49,763 bases of DNA from SAR86 cluster bacterium (GCA_016779525.1 JADHNL010000005.1:1-49763), one strand, 5' to 3'; counted from the stretch's first letter, positions 9,932-22,490 are shown. Numbers and translations are program-made. Notes: generated by a model not told the origin, from the sequence alone.

Positions 9932-11053
9932 TCAATTTGCTCGAACATTTAGATTTAGCAGTATTTGATGATAGATGTTGGTTAAAAGTTCTAATTCTCT
10001 CTTTTCAACCTTTTCGTTAATTTTGTGAATTGTCTCAAATTTAGGACCCAGTTCCACAATTTCACATCCGGTCTTGGCCATAAATCTTCCATCCGATGTT
10101 CCGCCAGAACAACTTAGTTGAGTTGACTTATTCGTTACACTTAAAATTCCTTCTTGCACGGCTTCGGTAAATTTACCGATTTTTGATGAGTATGGTTGGG
10201 CATTGAGGTCAAAATCAATGACATAATCCAACTTTCTTTCATCCAATATGTCGATAATCCTTGCTTTAATTTCTTCAAATGAAATCTCAGGAGAAAAACG
10301 TAAATTTAATTTTACGAATACACTATCAGGAGTAACGTTATGAGCTCCTACGCCTGCAGTCATATTTGTTATCTGTAAGGATGTTGGAGGGAAGTGGTCG
10401 TTACCTTCATCCCATTTTTCATTTGTTAGCGATTCAATCACAGCTCCTACTTTGTGCAATGGATTATCCACTCGTTCGGGGTAAGCGGCATGACCTTGTT
10501 TGCCTTTTATTTCAAGCTCAATGTTTATCGATCCTCTTCGACCTACTCGAATATTGTCTCCAGTTGAACTAATCGAAGATGGCTCTCCAACAAGACACCA
10601 GTCGAATTTTTGTTCTCTTTGCATAAGCTCTTCAACAACTTTAACCGTACCATCTTTTGATGGACCCTCCTCATCGGATGTGATCAAGAAAGCAATGGAG
10701 TAATTAAGGTTATCTTCTAGTCGATCTATTGCTGACATAAAGCAGGCAATTCCGCCTTTCATGTCACCAGCACCACGGCCGTGGATATAATCTCCATCAT
10801 CGTGTCCAGAGAAGGGGTCGTATTCCCATTTTTCAACAGGGCCTGTGGGCACAACATCAACGTGACCTAAAAAAACTAAAAGCGGCCCGCCATTATTCTT
10901 TACACTCCAGATGTTCTTTACACGCCCAAAATTTAGGTATTCGGTTTCAAACCCTCTGAAGGAAAGAAAATCTTCAATGTATTTTAGACAACCCCCATCA
11001 TTGGGAGTGACTGAGGCCATCCTTATTAATTCTTTTGTTAGTTTAATTTCCAA
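9932..11053 (-). CDS. dapE: Succinyl-diaminopimelate desuccinylase
   Basis: GHVDVVPTGPVEKWEYDPF, GRGAGDMKGGIA, TSDEEGPSKDGT, CSGGTSDGRF. Confidence 0.96.
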   Translation of the reverse strand: MEIKLTKELIRMASVTPNDGGCLKYIEDFLSFRGFETEYLNFGRVKNIWSVKNNGGPLLVFLGHVDVVPTGPVEKWEYDPFSGHDDGDYIHGRGAGDMKGGIACFMSAIDRLEDNLNYSIAFLITSDEEGPSKDGTVKVVEELMQREQKFDWCLVGEPSSISSTGDNIRVGRRGSINIELEIKGKQGHAAYPERVDNPLHKVGAVIESLTNEKWDEGNDHFPPTSLQITNMTAGVGAHNVTPDSVFVKLNLRFSPEISFEEIKARIIDILDERKLDYVIDFDLNAQPYSSKIGKFTEAVQEGILSVTNKSTQLSCSGGTSDGRFMAKTGCEIVELGPKFETIHKINEKVEKRELELLTNIYHQILLNLNVRAN

Positions 11054-11055
11054 AA

Positions 11056-12003
11056 TTAATTATTTACGTGCAGTATTTCGTTTAATGAGAAATTGGTATT
11101 GTTTGCCTTACCAATGATTTTACCTGAAACGGAATCTCTTAGGAATAACATATTGCTCACACCACTTAATTCAAGAGCTTTTAAAGTTTTAAGTTCATTA
11201 TTTTCATCGTCAAGCAAGGTTACTTTTGAGCCTGCGGTAAGGTATAAACCTGCTTCAACTATGCAATTTGCACCTAAAGAAATACCAACGCCAGAATTTG
11301 CGCCGACCAATGAATTTTCACCTATGGATACCACTTGATCATTACCTCCAGAAAGGGTTCCCATAGTAGAGGCTCCGCCACCCAGATCTGACCCTTTGGA
11401 TAAGAAAACTTTTGAGGACACTCTTCCTTCAATCATATTTGGGCCTTCGGTTCCAGCATTAAAGTTTACAAAGCCAGCATGCATAACTGTTGTCCCTTCG
11501 CCAAGGTATGCTCCTAATCTTACGCGAGCTGTATCTGCGATTCGAACCTTTTCAGGAATTATATAATCAGTCAGAGGAGGGAACTTATCTACGCTATTGA
11601 TTTTAAAATTTGATCCATTTGCTTTGCTGACAAGAAGTTCCTTCTGAGCATCGTTTAGCATCATTGGGCCTTTTGAGGTCCAAGCTAGTGTTTCAAGGAC
11701 ATTGAAAATGTTATCCAAATTTAATTCATTTGGCTTAAATTGTTTTAGTGAGATCAAATGCAGTTTTAAAAATGCTGTAGGCACATCTTCAATTTTTTTA
11801 TCTTCAGCTAAGTTGACTTCAATAATTTCTTTATTTTCAGCAATTTTTAGGTCTTTTAGGTCCGCTAATTTGCTATATGCATCTTCATCAAGTTTAGTTA
11901 TTGAGTTCTTATTTTGATCGCTTTCCGATATCTGGAAATAGAAAACGTCCAAAACTTTTTCGTTGAGCATGGTTGCAATACCAAGAGCTTTTATTGGTTT
12001 CAT
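11056..12003 (-). CDS. dapD: Tetrahydrodipicolinate N-succinyltransferase (longer, Pseudomonas-type)
   Basis: Left-handed beta-helix repeats RVRLGAYLGEGTTVMHAGFVNFNAGTEGPNMIEGRVSS; next to dapE and map. Confidence 0.92.
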   Translation of the reverse strand: MKPIKALGIATMLNEKVLDVFYFQISESDQNKNSITKLDEDAYSKLADLKDLKIAENKEIIEVNLAEDKKIEDVPTAFLKLHLISLKQFKPNELNLDNIFNVLETLAWTSKGPMMLNDAQKELLVSKANGSNFKINSVDKFPPLTDYIIPEKVRIADTARVRLGAYLGEGTTVMHAGFVNFNAGTEGPNMIEGRVSSKVFLSKGSDLGGGASTMGTLSGGNDQVVSIGENSLVGANSGVGISLGANCIVEAGLYLTAGSKVTLLDDENNELKTLKALELSGVSNMLFLRDSVSGKIIGKANNTNFSLNEILHVNN

Positions 12004-12770
12004 GACATTTCCTCTGAGCGCAGTGTTAAAATCTCATATCCAGAAGAGGTAACGGCTATTGTGTGCTCCCATTGGGCTGAAAGTCTTCCATCTTTAGTTA
12101 CTACAGTCCATCCATCGTCTAATAATTTTGTCTGATAGCCACCCAAGTTAATCATTGGTTCAATTGTGAAGCACATGCCCTCTTTAAGTTCAAGCCCTTC
12201 ATTCCGTTGCCCATAATGCAGTACTTGAGGCTCCTCATGATAAACCTGACCAATGCCATGACCACAATAATCTCTAACTACCGAATAATGATTGGTTTCT
12301 GCATGTTCTTGAATTGCTGCTCCCACATCACCCAGATGTGCACCTGGCTTTACTTCTTTTATACCTGCATACATACACTCTTGTGTAACTTGAACAAGTC
12401 GCTTCGCATGATCGGCTACTTTGCCAACAAGATACATTTTGGAGGTATCTCCATGCCAGCCATCTTCAATGACAGTGATATCTATATTGATAATATCCCC
12501 GTCTTTTAAAACTTTATTATCGGATGGAATGCCATGACAAACGACTTGATTAACCGATGTGCAAAGGGTTTTTGGATATCCGTTGTAATTAATATTGGCT
12601 GGGATGCATTTAAGCTCCTCAGTAATATATTTATAAGCAATTTCATCAAGTTGATTGGTTGTAACTCCAGGCTTGACATGTTCATCCAACATCTCAAGGA
12701 CAGATGCTGCTTTTCTACCTGCAATCTTCATCATTTCGATGTCTTTTTTTGATTTTATTGAAATTGACAT
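12000..12770 (-). CDS. map: Methionine aminopeptidase type I
   Basis: MSISIKSKKDIEMMKIAGRKAA; DITVIEDGWHGDTSKMY; CGHGIGQVYHEEP; TIEPMINLG. Confidence 0.97.
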   Translation of the reverse strand: MSISIKSKKDIEMMKIAGRKAASVLEMLDEHVKPGVTTNQLDEIAYKYITEELKCIPANINYNGYPKTLCTSVNQVVCHGIPSDNKVLKDGDIINIDITVIEDGWHGDTSKMYLVGKVADHAKRLVQVTQECMYAGIKEVKPGAHLGDVGAAIQEHAETNHYSVVRDYCGHGIGQVYHEEPQVLHYGQRNEGLELKEGMCFTIEPMINLGGYQTKLLDDGWTVVTKDGRLSAQWEHTIAVTSSGYEILTLRSEEMS

Positions 12771-12834
12771 AGGGAGATATTCTAATTGATCTATAAATTA
12801 TCTAATAACTTTTTTATAGTATTCGGTAGCTAAA

Positions 12835-13929
12835 ATGAACTTTCCCGCAACACTACAACTTGAGAATGGAATAAAGCTCAATGGTATTGGTCACGGAGCC
12901 AAAAAAGTAGGGGTTGGTGAGGTTGTTTTTAATACATCTATAACTGGGTATCAGGAGATTCTAACTGACCCTTCATACGATGGACAAATTATAACTTTTA
13001 CATATCCTCACATTGGAAACACTGGCATTAATGCCGAAGATAATGAATCTGAAGCAATTTCAGCAAGAGGCCTGATAGTCAAAAATTTTTGCGAGCAGCC
13101 AAGTAGCTGGAGGGCTGATAGAACATTAAATGACTTCCTTCTTCAGCAGAATGTAATTTGTATATCCGATATTGACACTAGGTACCTGACAAAGTTATTA
13201 AGAGACGAGGGCTGTAAAATTGGTGCAATTTATCCATCTAAAGAGATTAATGATGAAGAAGCAAGCTTTGAAATTAAGAAATTTGGGAAAATTGAGGACC
13301 ACAACCTTATTGAAAATGTCGCAGTAAAGAAATCCTATACTTATGCTAAAAAACCTAACTCACCAAAGGTCGTCGCTCTTGATTTTGGTGTGAAAGAAAA
13401 CATTTTGAGAATTCTTAAAAATAAGGGAGCTGAGGTTATTGTGGTGCCTCCTACTACTTCTGCAAATGATATCCAAAATCTTTCACCAGATGGCATATTT
13501 CTTTCTAACGGTCCAGGTGACCCAAATATCCTGCCTGATGTTGTTAAACAGGTTAAAGAGATGATGGAGCTTAACCTACCAATTTTTGGTATATGTTTAG
13601 GCCATCAGCTTATGTCGCTTGCCTATGACCTCAATATTACAAAGATGCCTTTTGGTCATCATGGAGCAAACCATCCGGTCCATGATTTACAAAACAATGT
13701 CGTATATATAACTTCTCAAAATCACAATTTTGCCGTAGCTGACATTGCTAATAGAAGTGATTTAAATGTAACGCATATTTCCCTGTTTGATAATTCAATT
13801 CAAGGGATAGAGCATATAGAGAAACCTTTTTATTCAATCCAATGCCATCCAGAAGCAAGTCCAGGACCAAGGGAATTTGAGAATATGTTTGATAGATTTT
13901 TTGAGGATATGAATGCCAAAAAGAAATGA
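12835..13929 (+). CDS. carA: Carbamoyl-phosphate synthase small subunit
   Basis: [42 protein letters not shown] amidotransferase motif. Confidence 0.98.
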   Translation: MNFPATLQLENGIKLNGIGHGAKKVGVGEVVFNTSITGYQEILTDPSYDGQIITFTYPHIGNTGINAEDNESEAISARGLIVKNFCEQPSSWRADRTLNDFLLQQNVICISDIDTRYLTKLLRDEGCKIGAIYPSKEINDEEASFEIKKFGKIEDHNLIENVAVKKSYTYAKKPNSPKVVALDFGVKENILRILKNKGAEVIVVPPTTSANDIQNLSPDGIFLSNGPGDPNILPDVVKQVKEMMELNLPIFGICLGHQLMSLAYDLNITKMPFGHHGANHPVHDLQNNVVYITSQNHNFAVADIANRSDLNVTHISLFDNSIQGIEHIEKPFYSIQCHPEASPGPREFENMFDRFFEDMNAKKK

Positions 13930-16900
13930 TATTAAAACAATTTTAATTGTTGGGTCTGGCCCAATAGTCATAGGTCAAGCCTGTGAATTCGATTATTCTG
14001 GGACACAAGCATGTAAGGCATTGAGAGAAAATGGTTATAGGGTAGTCCTGGTGAATTCAAATCCCGCAACAATAATGACCGACCCTGAAATCGCCGATGC
14101 AACCTACATTGAACCAGTTGATTGGAGGTCTTTAGAAAAAATTATCGAAAAAGAAAAACCGGACGCAATTCTACCAACAATGGGTGGTCAAACAGGCCTT
14201 AATGTATCTTTGGATCTGGCAAAAAAAGGGATATTAGAAAAACATAGTGTGGAGATGATAGGTGCCAATAGGGAAGCAATCGATAATGCTGAAGACAGAG
14301 AAAAGTTTGATAAATGTATTAAAGAGCTTGGCCTGGAAACGCCAAGATCTGGCTTTGCTCACAGCATGGAGGAGGCCTGGAAAATATTTGATGATATTGG
14401 TTTGCCTTGTGTAATTCGACCCTCATTTACATTGGGCGGAACAGGTGGAGGAATTGCCTACAACCTCAAAGAGTTTGAAGAAATATGCATGAATGGTCTA
14501 AAACTTTCACCAACTAAAGAGCTTTTGATTGATGAGTCTTTAATAGGCTGGAAAGAGTTTGAAATGGAAGTTGTGAGGGACAAGAATGATAACTGTATTA
14601 TTGTCTGCTCCATAGAGAACATTGATCCTATGGGCGTCCATACTGGGGATTCAATTACTGTAGCCCCTGCACAAACATTAACAGATAAAGAATATCAAGA
14701 AATGCGCGATGCATCTTTTAAAATTCTGAGAAGAATTGGTGTTGAGACCGGTGGTTCAAATGTTCAATTTGCACAGAATCCTGAAGACGGCAGATTGGTA
14801 GTAATTGAAATGAATCCGCGAGTTAGCAGGTCCTCTGCTCTAGCTTCAAAAGCAACAGGGTTTCCAATAGCAAAAGTTGCTGCATTACTTGCAGTTGGTT
14901 ATACCTTAGATGAGTTAAAAAACGATATAACCAATGGAAAAACCCCTGCATCATTTGAGCCAACGATTGATTATGTTGTAACAAAGATTCCAAGGTTTAA
15001 CTTTGAAAAATTTCCAGAAGCTGATACAAGACTTAGCACTCAGATGAAATCGGTTGGTGAAGTTATGGCCATTGGAAGAAATTTCCAAGAATCTTTTCAA
15101 AAAGCAATTCGATCAATGGAAAACGGCTTGATGGGCTTGTCACCAGTACTCAAAACTTCAGAGGGTAACGGTGCTTTAAAACTTGAGCTATCAACCCCGG
15201 GTGAGAAAAGGCTGTGGTATGTTGCGGATGCATTTAGAAAAGGCTGGACAATTGATGAAGTATACGAATCATGCCAAGTCGACAGATGGTTTTTGTTCTA
15301 TATCAAGGACATCATAGATGAAGAGAATGAATTGACTGAATGCACACTATCTTCACTAGAGAATGATCATTTATTGAGGCTTAAAAAGAAAGGTTTTTCG
15401 GACGCAAGGATAGCGGAGCTATTAAAAGTGCCTGAGGTTGAGCTAAGAAATAAACGCTATGATCTTAAGATTCACCCTGTCTTTAAAAGAGTAGATTCTT
15501 GTGCAGCAGAATTCGACAGTACAACAAACTATCTCTACTCATCTTACGACTTTGAAAATGAGTCTGTAGTGACCGAAAATAAAAAGATTATTGTCTTGGG
15601 TAGCGGCCCAAATAGAATTGGCCAAGGTATTGAATTTGACTATTGCTGTGTACAGGCTGCACTTGCTTTCAAGGAAGAAGGTATAGAAACCATTATGGTG
15701 AATTCAAACCCAGAAACAGTTTCTACGGATTTTGATGTTTCCGATAAGCTATACTTTGAACCCATTGTTGCCGAAGATGTGCTCGAGATTATTCGACATG
15801 AAAACCCTTATGGCGTTGTTGTTCAATTTGGTGGCCAAACACCATTGAAGCTAACAGATGAGCTAACCAAAAATAATGTAAAAATTCTAGGGACATCTCC
15901 AGAGTCTATTGATATCGCAGAGAATAGAGAAAAATTTAAACATTTTTTATCAGAATTTAACTTTAAACAACCTGAAAATAGGACTGCAACTGATAAAGAC
16001 GCAGCTCATAAAGCTATAGATGAACTTGGGTTTCCAGTTATCGTACGACCTTCGTATGTTCTTGGTGGACGTGCAATGGAGTTAATAAATACTCAGCTTG
16101 ATCTTGATAATTACATCAATAATAAAATTGTCCTTAGCAAAGAGAACCCTTTATTAATTGAAAAATTTCTTGATGATGCTGTAGAGATTGATATTGATAT
16201 TATTTGCGATGGTACAGATGCAGTGGTGGGTGGCGTCCTACAGCATATTGAAGAGGCAGGAATTCACTCTGGAGATTCATCATGTTCCTTTCCGCCTTAT
16301 AGTGTTTCAGATACACAATTGCACAAATTGAAAAAAGAGATTAAAGCAGTTGCAAAAAAATTAAATGTTTGTGGGCTTATGAATGCGCAGGTTGCAGTGA
16401 AGGGTGGTGATTTTTATATGATTGAAGTCAACCCAAGAGCTTCACGAACCATACCATTCCTTTCAAAGTGCATTGGAATGTCTTTAGCAAAAAATGCATC
16501 CAAAGTAATCTTGGGAAAATCATTGAGTGATCTAGGGATTGATAGCGAAATAATGCCAACAAGTTATGCTGTCAAAGCACCAGTTTTCCCATTCAATAAA
16601 TTTAGAAAAGTAGATCCAATTTTAGGGCCTGAAATGAAGTCAACTGGTGAAGTTATGGGTAGGGGGACTTCGTTTGGCGAAGCATTTGGTAAAGCTATGA
16701 GGGGGGCTGGAGATGTGATACCAACTCAAGGCAATGTTTTCGTAAGCGTAAAGAATAGCGATAAAAAATATTTACCCGAATTATGTTCAAAATTGATCAA
16801 ATTAGGTTTTTCAATTGTTGCTACTAAAGGTACTGGCAAATATCTTGCTGAAAAAAATATAAAGCACGAACAAATAAACAAAGTTCTGGAAGGCAGGCCT

Positions 16901-17113
16901 CACATAGTCGATGCCATTCTCAATAAAGAAATATGTATGGTCATAAATACAACTGAAGGACGACAATCAATTAATGACTCATTCTCAATTCGAAGATCAG
17001 CGCTAGAGCAGAGTGTTTTTTTCACCACTACGATATCGGGTGGTCTTGCAATAGTTGAATCTTTAGAGAAAGGGGAGCAGAATTGGTCTTATATAGCTTT
17101 ACAGAATTCATAA
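13913..17113 (+). CDS. carB: Carbamoyl-phosphate synthase large subunit
   Basis: 1066 aa; [24 protein letters not shown], duplicated ATP-grasp halves, [16 protein letters not shown]. Confidence 0.99.
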   Translation: MPKRNDIKTILIVGSGPIVIGQACEFDYSGTQACKALRENGYRVVLVNSNPATIMTDPEIADATYIEPVDWRSLEKIIEKEKPDAILPTMGGQTGLNVSLDLAKKGILEKHSVEMIGANREAIDNAEDREKFDKCIKELGLETPRSGFAHSMEEAWKIFDDIGLPCVIRPSFTLGGTGGGIAYNLKEFEEICMNGLKLSPTKELLIDESLIGWKEFEMEVVRDKNDNCIIVCSIENIDPMGVHTGDSITVAPAQTLTDKEYQEMRDASFKILRRIGVETGGSNVQFAQNPEDGRLVVIEMNPRVSRSSALASKATGFPIAKVAALLAVGYTLDELKNDITNGKTPASFEPTIDYVVTKIPRFNFEKFPEADTRLSTQMKSVGEVMAIGRNFQESFQKAIRSMENGLMGLSPVLKTSEGNGALKLELSTPGEKRLWYVADAFRKGWTIDEVYESCQVDRWFLFYIKDIIDEENELTECTLSSLENDHLLRLKKKGFSDARIAELLKVPEVELRNKRYDLKIHPVFKRVDSCAAEFDSTTNYLYSSYDFENESVVTENKKIIVLGSGPNRIGQGIEFDYCCVQAALAFKEEGIETIMVNSNPETVSTDFDVSDKLYFEPIVAEDVLEIIRHENPYGVVVQFGGQTPLKLTDELTKNNVKILGTSPESIDIAENREKFKHFLSEFNFKQPENRTATDKDAAHKAIDELGFPVIVRPSYVLGGRAMELINTQLDLDNYINNKIVLSKENPLLIEKFLDDAVEIDIDIICDGTDAVVGGVLQHIEEAGIHSGDSSCSFPPYSVSDTQLHKLKKEIKAVAKKLNVCGLMNAQVAVKGGDFYMIEVNPRASRTIPFLSKCIGMSLAKNASKVILGKSLSDLGIDSEIMPTSYAVKAPVFPFNKFRKVDPILGPEMKSTGEVMGRGTSFGEAFGKAMRGAGDVIPTQGNVFVSVKNSDKKYLPELCSKLIKLGFSIVATKGTGKYLAEKNIKHEQINKVLEGRPHIVDAILNKEICMVINTTEGRQSINDSFSIRRSALEQSVFFTTTISGGLAIVESLEKGEQNWSYIALQNS

Positions 17114-17590
17114 ATGGATAAAAAACCAATCACACCTGAAGGTCAAAAAAAACTAAGAGAAGAATTAGATTTTATTAAGAATATTAAGAGGCAAGAAATT
17201 ATTGATGCTATTTCAGAAGCTAGAGCACATGGGGATCTTAAAGAAAATGCAGAGTATCATGCTGCAAGAGAAGAGCAAGGTCTTAATGAGGCAAGAATTA
17301 GAGAACTAGAAGATGTTCTTTCAAGGTCTCAAGTAATCGAATACCTCGAACTAGGGATTGAGGATAGAGTTATTTTTGGCTCAACAGTTACGATAAAGGA
17401 TCTAAATTCAAACGAAACAAGCTCCTATCAGATTGTTGGGGAAAGTGAAGCCAACATTGAGATGAGCACAATTTCTCTTACAACCCCTATAGCTAAAGCA
17501 CTTTTGAAGAGAGAGGTTGGAGACATTGTTGAAGTTGAGACGCCTGGTGGCACCAAAGAAGTTGAAATTATAGATATCAAACTAGTTTGA
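17114..17590 (+). CDS. greA: Transcription elongation factor GreA
   Basis: ITPEGQKKLREEL, ARAHGDLKENAEYHAAREEQG. Confidence 0.98.
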   Translation: MDKKPITPEGQKKLREELDFIKNIKRQEIIDAISEARAHGDLKENAEYHAAREEQGLNEARIRELEDVLSRSQVIEYLELGIEDRVIFGSTVTIKDLNSNETSSYQIVGESEANIEMSTISLTTPIAKALLKREVGDIVEVETPGGTKEVEIIDIKLV

Positions 17591-18165
17591 AAAGCTTTGA
17601 AGATACATGGGCTTTAAAAGCCAAGCAAGAAGGATATCGATCACGCGCAACCTATAAGCTTGATCATATCGATCAAAAATATGATCTCATCAGGAATGCC
17701 AGAAAAGTTGTTGAGCTGGGTTCTGCGCCTGGAGGGTGGTCTCAGTTAATTGCAAAAAAAAAGCACCCTTTAACTAAATGTCTGGCTATTGATATTTTGC
17801 CCATGAATAAAGTTAGTGGTATTGAGTTTCATCAATTAGACCTAAAGTCGGATGAGTTTATTAAATTAATGCAAAAATTCGCACCCAATATTGATGTGAT
17901 TATGAGCGATATGTCAGCTAACCTTTCGGGAGTAAAAGTTGTTGATGAAGAAGCAAATTTTGAGATTAATTTGTTTTCATTGAGTTTAGCAAAGCAATAC
18001 CTGAGCAAAAATGGGAGACTATTGATTAAAACCTTTAATAATCGAAATTTAGCCAGTCTTAAAAAAGAATTTTCTTCTTTTTTTTGTAGAACATATACCG
18101 AAAAACCACCTGCATCAAAAACTTCTTCATCTGAGGTTTATTTGTTAGGATTAGACCCTAAATAA
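17587..18165 (+). CDS. rlmE: 23S rRNA 2'-O-ribose methyltransferase RlmE (FtsJ), TTG start
   Basis: YRSRATYKLDHID, VELGSAPGGWSQ, VIMSDMSANLSG; upstream of ftsH. Confidence 0.94.
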   Translation: MKSFEDTWALKAKQEGYRSRATYKLDHIDQKYDLIRNARKVVELGSAPGGWSQLIAKKKHPLTKCLAIDILPMNKVSGIEFHQLDLKSDEFIKLMQKFAPNIDVIMSDMSANLSGVKVVDEEANFEINLFSLSLAKQYLSKNGRLLIKTFNNRNLASLKKEFSSFFCRTYTEKPPASKTSSSEVYLLGLDPK

Positions 18166-18171
18166 AAGTTT

Positions 18172-20073
18172 ATGAAAAACATTGGTAGAAATCTATTTTT
18201 TTGGCTGATAGCAGGCACCTTGCTATTTATGATGCTAGACAACTATTCCACAGCGCGTGTTGATGAGGAATTAACTTACTCAGAATTTAAACAAGAAATT
18301 CAATCTATGAAAGTTAAATCAATAGTTTACAAAGGCGATCAAATGACCGTTGAGGGCGAAAGATTTAATGGCACAAAATTCACCACAAAGAAACCCGTTT
18401 ATGTAACTGATAATGATCTTGATGAGAGTTTGAGAGCGGCTGATGTAGCAGTTGAGTATGAGGCACTCAACAAACCAAGTATATGGTCACAGCTTTTAGT
18501 TGGTGCCTTCCCATTATTGTTGTTATTAGGAATATTCTTCCTTTTTATGCGACAAATGCAGGGAGGTGTTGGTGGCAAAGGTGGACCAATGACTTTTGGT
18601 AGAAGTAAGGCAAAACTTCTTGACGGTGGTCATGTTAAAACAAACTTCAATGATGTTGCAGGCTGCGAAGAGGCAAAAGACGATGTTAAAGAGTTAGTAG
18701 ATTTTTTAAGAGATCCTGCAAAATTCATTAAGGTTGGTGGGAAAATACCTAGAGGTATCTTGATGGTAGGGCCTCCTGGAACAGGTAAAACATTACTAGC
18801 AAGAGCTGTTGCTGGCGAGGCAAAAGTTCCGTTCTTTACCATTTCAGGTTCAGACTTTGTTGAAATGTTTGTTGGTGTGGGAGCATCAAGGGTAAGAGAT
18901 ATGTTTGAGCAGGCAAAAAAACATTCACCCTGTATTGTCTTTATAGATGAAATTGATGCTGTCGGTAGACATAGAGGTGCAGGCTTGGGTGGTGGTCACG
19001 ATGAGCGTGAGCAAACTTTAAACCAATTGCTTGTTGAAATGGATGGCTTCGAAGAGAATCTGGGGGTTATTGTTGTTGCAGCAACAAACAGACCAGATGT
19101 TCTAGATCCTGCTCTTTTAAGACCAGGTAGATTTGATAGACAGGTAATGGTTGGATTGCCAGATATTAAAGGCAGAGAACAAATTCTCAACGTCCATTTA
19201 AAGAAAGTTCCTGTAGACAATAGTGTTGATTCATCTGTAATTGCTAGAGGAACGCCAGGTTTTTCTGGGGCAGATCTAGCTAATTTAGTAAACGAAGCAG
19301 CTTTGTTCGCTGCAAGGAAGAATCAGAAGAAAGTAAGTCATGAAATGCTTGATTTTGCGAAAGACAAAATAATGATGGGTGCTGAAAGAAAATCAATGAT
19401 CTTAAATGATGAGACAAAAAGAATTACAGCTTACCATGAAGCAGGACATGCAATCGTTGGCTTAAACCTTCCGGAACATCACCCTGTATACAAAGTTACA
19501 ATTATTCCTAGAGGAGGAGCATTGGGAGTTACAATGTTCTTGCCTGAAGAAGACTCATATATGAGCTCTAAAACAGCAATTATGAGCCAGATAACCTCCT
19601 TATTCGGTGGCAGAGTCGCAGAGGAAATTATAAATGGTAAAGAAGGTATAACTACTGGGGCATCCAACGATATAGAAAGAGCATCTGAATTAGCCAGAAA
19701 TATGGTTACAAAGTGGGGCTTCTCTGAAAAAATGGGTACTTTGAAGTATGACGATGAGGATCAAAGCCCATTTCTAGGCAGATCTGCTGGTAACAAAAAA
19801 AGAATATTCTCTGAACAAACTGCAAGACAGATTGACGAAGAAGTGAGGTCAATCATTCAAAATTGCTATGAGAAGGCAGGCACAATTCTTGCCAAGAATA
19901 TGGATAAATTGCACAACATGGCTGATGCTTTATTGAGGCTTGAAACGATAGATCAGGATCAAATATCTGACATAATGGCTGGGGCAATCCCTAGAGATAA
20001 AACCAGTGGTGACGATAGCTTCAAACCAAAGTCCACACCGAAACAATCTACAAAGCCAGTACAGGAGTCGTAA
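18172..20073 (+). CDS. ftsH: ATP-dependent zinc metalloprotease FtsH
   Basis: [26 protein letters not shown] region [25 protein letters not shown] zinc site. Confidence 0.99.
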   Translation: MKNIGRNLFFWLIAGTLLFMMLDNYSTARVDEELTYSEFKQEIQSMKVKSIVYKGDQMTVEGERFNGTKFTTKKPVYVTDNDLDESLRAADVAVEYEALNKPSIWSQLLVGAFPLLLLLGIFFLFMRQMQGGVGGKGGPMTFGRSKAKLLDGGHVKTNFNDVAGCEEAKDDVKELVDFLRDPAKFIKVGGKIPRGILMVGPPGTGKTLLARAVAGEAKVPFFTISGSDFVEMFVGVGASRVRDMFEQAKKHSPCIVFIDEIDAVGRHRGAGLGGGHDEREQTLNQLLVEMDGFEENLGVIVVAATNRPDVLDPALLRPGRFDRQVMVGLPDIKGREQILNVHLKKVPVDNSVDSSVIARGTPGFSGADLANLVNEAALFAARKNQKKVSHEMLDFAKDKIMMGAERKSMILNDETKRITAYHEAGHAIVGLNLPEHHPVYKVTIIPRGGALGVTMFLPEEDSYMSSKTAIMSQITSLFGGRVAEEIINGKEGITTGASNDIERASELARNMVTKWGFSEKMGTLKYDDEDQSPFLGRSAGNKKRIFSEQTARQIDEEVRSIIQNCYEKAGTILAKNMDKLHNMADALLRLETIDQDQISDIMAGAIPRDKTSGDDSFKPKSTPKQSTKPVQES

Positions 20074-21380
20074 TGAAGTTTGGCACAGACGGATTCAGAG
20101 GGCCAACTGATAAAGAAATAACTCCTGAATTTTGTCTTAACCTTGGATTTCATACAGGAAAAATCATTGCATCAAAGGAGTATGATTCTGTAATCATTGG
20201 AAAAGATACTAGGGTATCAGGCTACATGCTAGAGTCAGCATTGCAAGCTGGGTTTATTTCGGCGGGTATAGATGTAAAGTTGGCAGGCCCAATCCCCACA
20301 CCAGCAGTTTCTTTTTTGACAGCTACTTATCCTGGACAATTTGGTGTGGTTATTAGTGCAAGCCATAACCCCTATGAAGATAACGGCATTAAGTTCTTTA
20401 ACAGGTACGGGAGAAAAATATCCGAGGATTTAGAGAGACTTATTGAAAGTAATCTTGAAGGCAAAATAAAACCAGTGTCAGCAGACAAGTTAGGCAAAGC
20501 TTTTCGAATTGACAGTGCTGGGGGAAGATATATTGAATATTGCAAAAGCACATTAAGAGGCAAATATAGCCTTAAAAATACAACAATACTTGTTGATGGT
20601 GCTAACGGAGCAAACTATAAAATCACTCCAACTTTACTTGAGGAGTTGGGAGCTAAAGTTATTAGAGTTAACTGCGATCCAGATGGTTTTAATATTAACA
20701 ACAAATCAGCTGTTCTTGATGAAGCAAGATTTAAAGAATATGCAGAACAATATAGCTACGACTTTTGTGCAGCTGTAGATGGAGATGGCGATAGGTTGGT
20801 ACTATCAAACTCAAAGGGAGAAGTGTTTTCAGGAGATGATCTCCTTTACTTGCTAGCAATATTTAATCGACAAAAAGGCCTTGAAGGAAGTAAGGCTGTT
20901 GTTGGAACTGAGATGACAAATCAAGGAGTTGAAGAAGCTTTGCAAAGGAAAGGTGTTGACTTATTAAGAGCAAATGTTGGGGATAAATATATTTCACGCA
21001 TGCTAGTTGAAGAGAACCTTCTTGTTGGGGCTGAGAGTTCAGGGCATATTATCCAAAGAAATTTTTCTGAAAGCGGGGATGCAAATATTGCACTATTACA
21101 GTCTCTACTTGCTTTAGAAGTTTTACAAACTGAGTTTGAAAAGATTAAAGGGGAAATTGAATATTACCCTTACATTCTAGAAAGTTTTCGGCTGAATGAT
21201 ATTGGAAAGGTTGACGAAAATAGTTTTAAAGAGTTCCTAGAGAAGACTAAAAAAGAGAATGCTAATACAAGAATATCTGTTAGAAAGTCTGGTACTGAGC
21301 CTTTGGTGAGAGTGATGGTCGAATCCAAGAGTGGTAACGTTAAAAATATATTGGACGATATCAAAGAAAATTTAGTCTAG
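20073..21380 (+). CDS. glmM: Phosphoglucosamine mutase
   Basis: [52 protein letters not shown]. Confidence 0.97.
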   Translation: MKFGTDGFRGPTDKEITPEFCLNLGFHTGKIIASKEYDSVIIGKDTRVSGYMLESALQAGFISAGIDVKLAGPIPTPAVSFLTATYPGQFGVVISASHNPYEDNGIKFFNRYGRKISEDLERLIESNLEGKIKPVSADKLGKAFRIDSAGGRYIEYCKSTLRGKYSLKNTTILVDGANGANYKITPTLLEELGAKVIRVNCDPDGFNINNKSAVLDEARFKEYAEQYSYDFCAAVDGDGDRLVLSNSKGEVFSGDDLLYLLAIFNRQKGLEGSKAVVGTEMTNQGVEEALQRKGVDLLRANVGDKYISRMLVEENLLVGAESSGHIIQRNFSESGDANIALLQSLLALEVLQTEFEKIKGEIEYYPYILESFRLNDIGKVDENSFKEFLEKTKKENANTRISVRKSGTEPLVRVMVESKSGNVKNILDDIKENLV

Positions 21381-21382
21381 TC

Positions 21383-22078
21383 ATGAAGATTATAGCAGCA
21401 AATTTTAAGATGAATGGCAATACTCAGTTCATTAGAAATTGGTTCAGTAATTTTAATACCGATACAGAAAATTTAGTTGTAGTTGGCCTTCCTGCAATAT
21501 ACCTAGAAAACTCAGTTCGAAATTTTAATACATCGAACCTTAAAATAGCCGCACAAAATGTGAGTAAATTTAATATTCCAGGTGCATATACGGGGCAGAT
21601 ATCGCCCGCGATGTTAAAAGACGTGGGAGTAGAGTTCTGCATAATTGGTCACTCTGAAGCTAGAGATTATTTTAGTGAAGATAACGAATCTATCTATGAA
21701 AAATATAGTTGTTTGAAAAGCGTTAACATTAAATCCATAGTTTGTATTGGAGAATCACTTGAGGTGAGGGAGGCAAAAAATCAACTAAACTTTATTTCAG
21801 ATCAAATTGAAAAATTTAAAACAATGGAAGACGAGATTATTTTTGCGTATGAGCCAATATGGGCTATTGGAACTGGATTAGTGCCTACCCAAGACCAAAT
21901 TGAAGAAATGTCTTGCCATATAAAATCACATTTTTCACAAAAAATTTCTGTTCTTTATGGAGGGAGTGTTAATTCTAACAACTCTTCTGAAATTCTTAAT
22001 ATGAAAAATATTGATGGAGTTTTGGTTGGAGGGGCTTCTCTAAACGCTGAAGAATTTGCTAATATAGCGCAGTCATGA
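21383..22078 (+). CDS. tpiA: Triosephosphate isomerase
   Basis: AANFKMNG, IIGHSEAR, IFAYEPIWAIGTG, LYGGSVNSNN. Confidence 0.96.
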   Translation: MKIIAANFKMNGNTQFIRNWFSNFNTDTENLVVVGLPAIYLENSVRNFNTSNLKIAAQNVSKFNIPGAYTGQISPAMLKDVGVEFCIIGHSEARDYFSEDNESIYEKYSCLKSVNIKSIVCIGESLEVREAKNQLNFISDQIEKFKTMEDEIIFAYEPIWAIGTGLVPTQDQIEEMSCHIKSHFSQKISVLYGGSVNSNNSSEILNMKNIDGVLVGGASLNAEEFANIAQS

Positions 22079-22362
22079 TTTTTCAGGTTTTAATTATTAT
22101 TCTTGCAGTCTTAATTGTAGCTTCAATTATGTTGCAGCAAGGCAAGGGCTCAGATTTAGGCTCTGCTTTTGGTGGAGGAAGCTCAGATTCAATTTTTGGA
22201 CCTCTTGGCCCAGGTAATTTCCTATCTAAGGCGACATGGGGGATGGTAGCAGCCTTTTTTATTTTATGTCTAACCTATGCTTACCTTTCCAAACAAGAAT
22301 TAACATTAACTGTACAAGAGGTTGTGGAAGAGCAGCCTGCTGAAGAACCACCAACTGAGTAA
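22075..22362 (+). CDS. secG: Preprotein translocase subunit SecG
   Basis: MLQQGKGSDLGSAFGGGSSDSIFGPLGPGNFL. Confidence 0.95.
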   Translation: MIFQVLIIILAVLIVASIMLQQGKGSDLGSAFGGGSSDSIFGPLGPGNFLSKATWGMVAAFFILCLTYAYLSKQELTLTVQEVVEEQPAEEPPTE

Positions 22363-22364
22363 TT

Positions 22365-22450
22365 TGGTGCCGAAGGAGGGACTTGAACCCTCACAAGCAT
22401 TGCTTACTACCCCCTCAAGATAGCGCGTCTACCAATTCCGCCACTTCGGC
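22365..22450 (-). tRNA. tRNA-Leu (GAG)
   Basis: Reverse complement GCCGAAGTGGCGGAATTGGTAGACGCGCTATCTTGAGGGGGTAG...GGGTTCAAGTCCCTCCTTCGGCACCA; anticodon loop TTGAGGG; long variable arm; encoded CCA. Confidence 0.95.
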
Positions 22451-22461
22451 TACGGAAGTAA

Positions 22462-22490
22462 ATTATAGTCTATAAATATTGACCTATCTA
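22462..22490 (-). promoter_or_regulatory. Predicted sigma70-type promoter for tRNA-Leu
   Basis: On minus strand TAGATA-N17-TATAAT, with -10 ending about 11 nt from the tRNA 5' end. Confidence 0.6.
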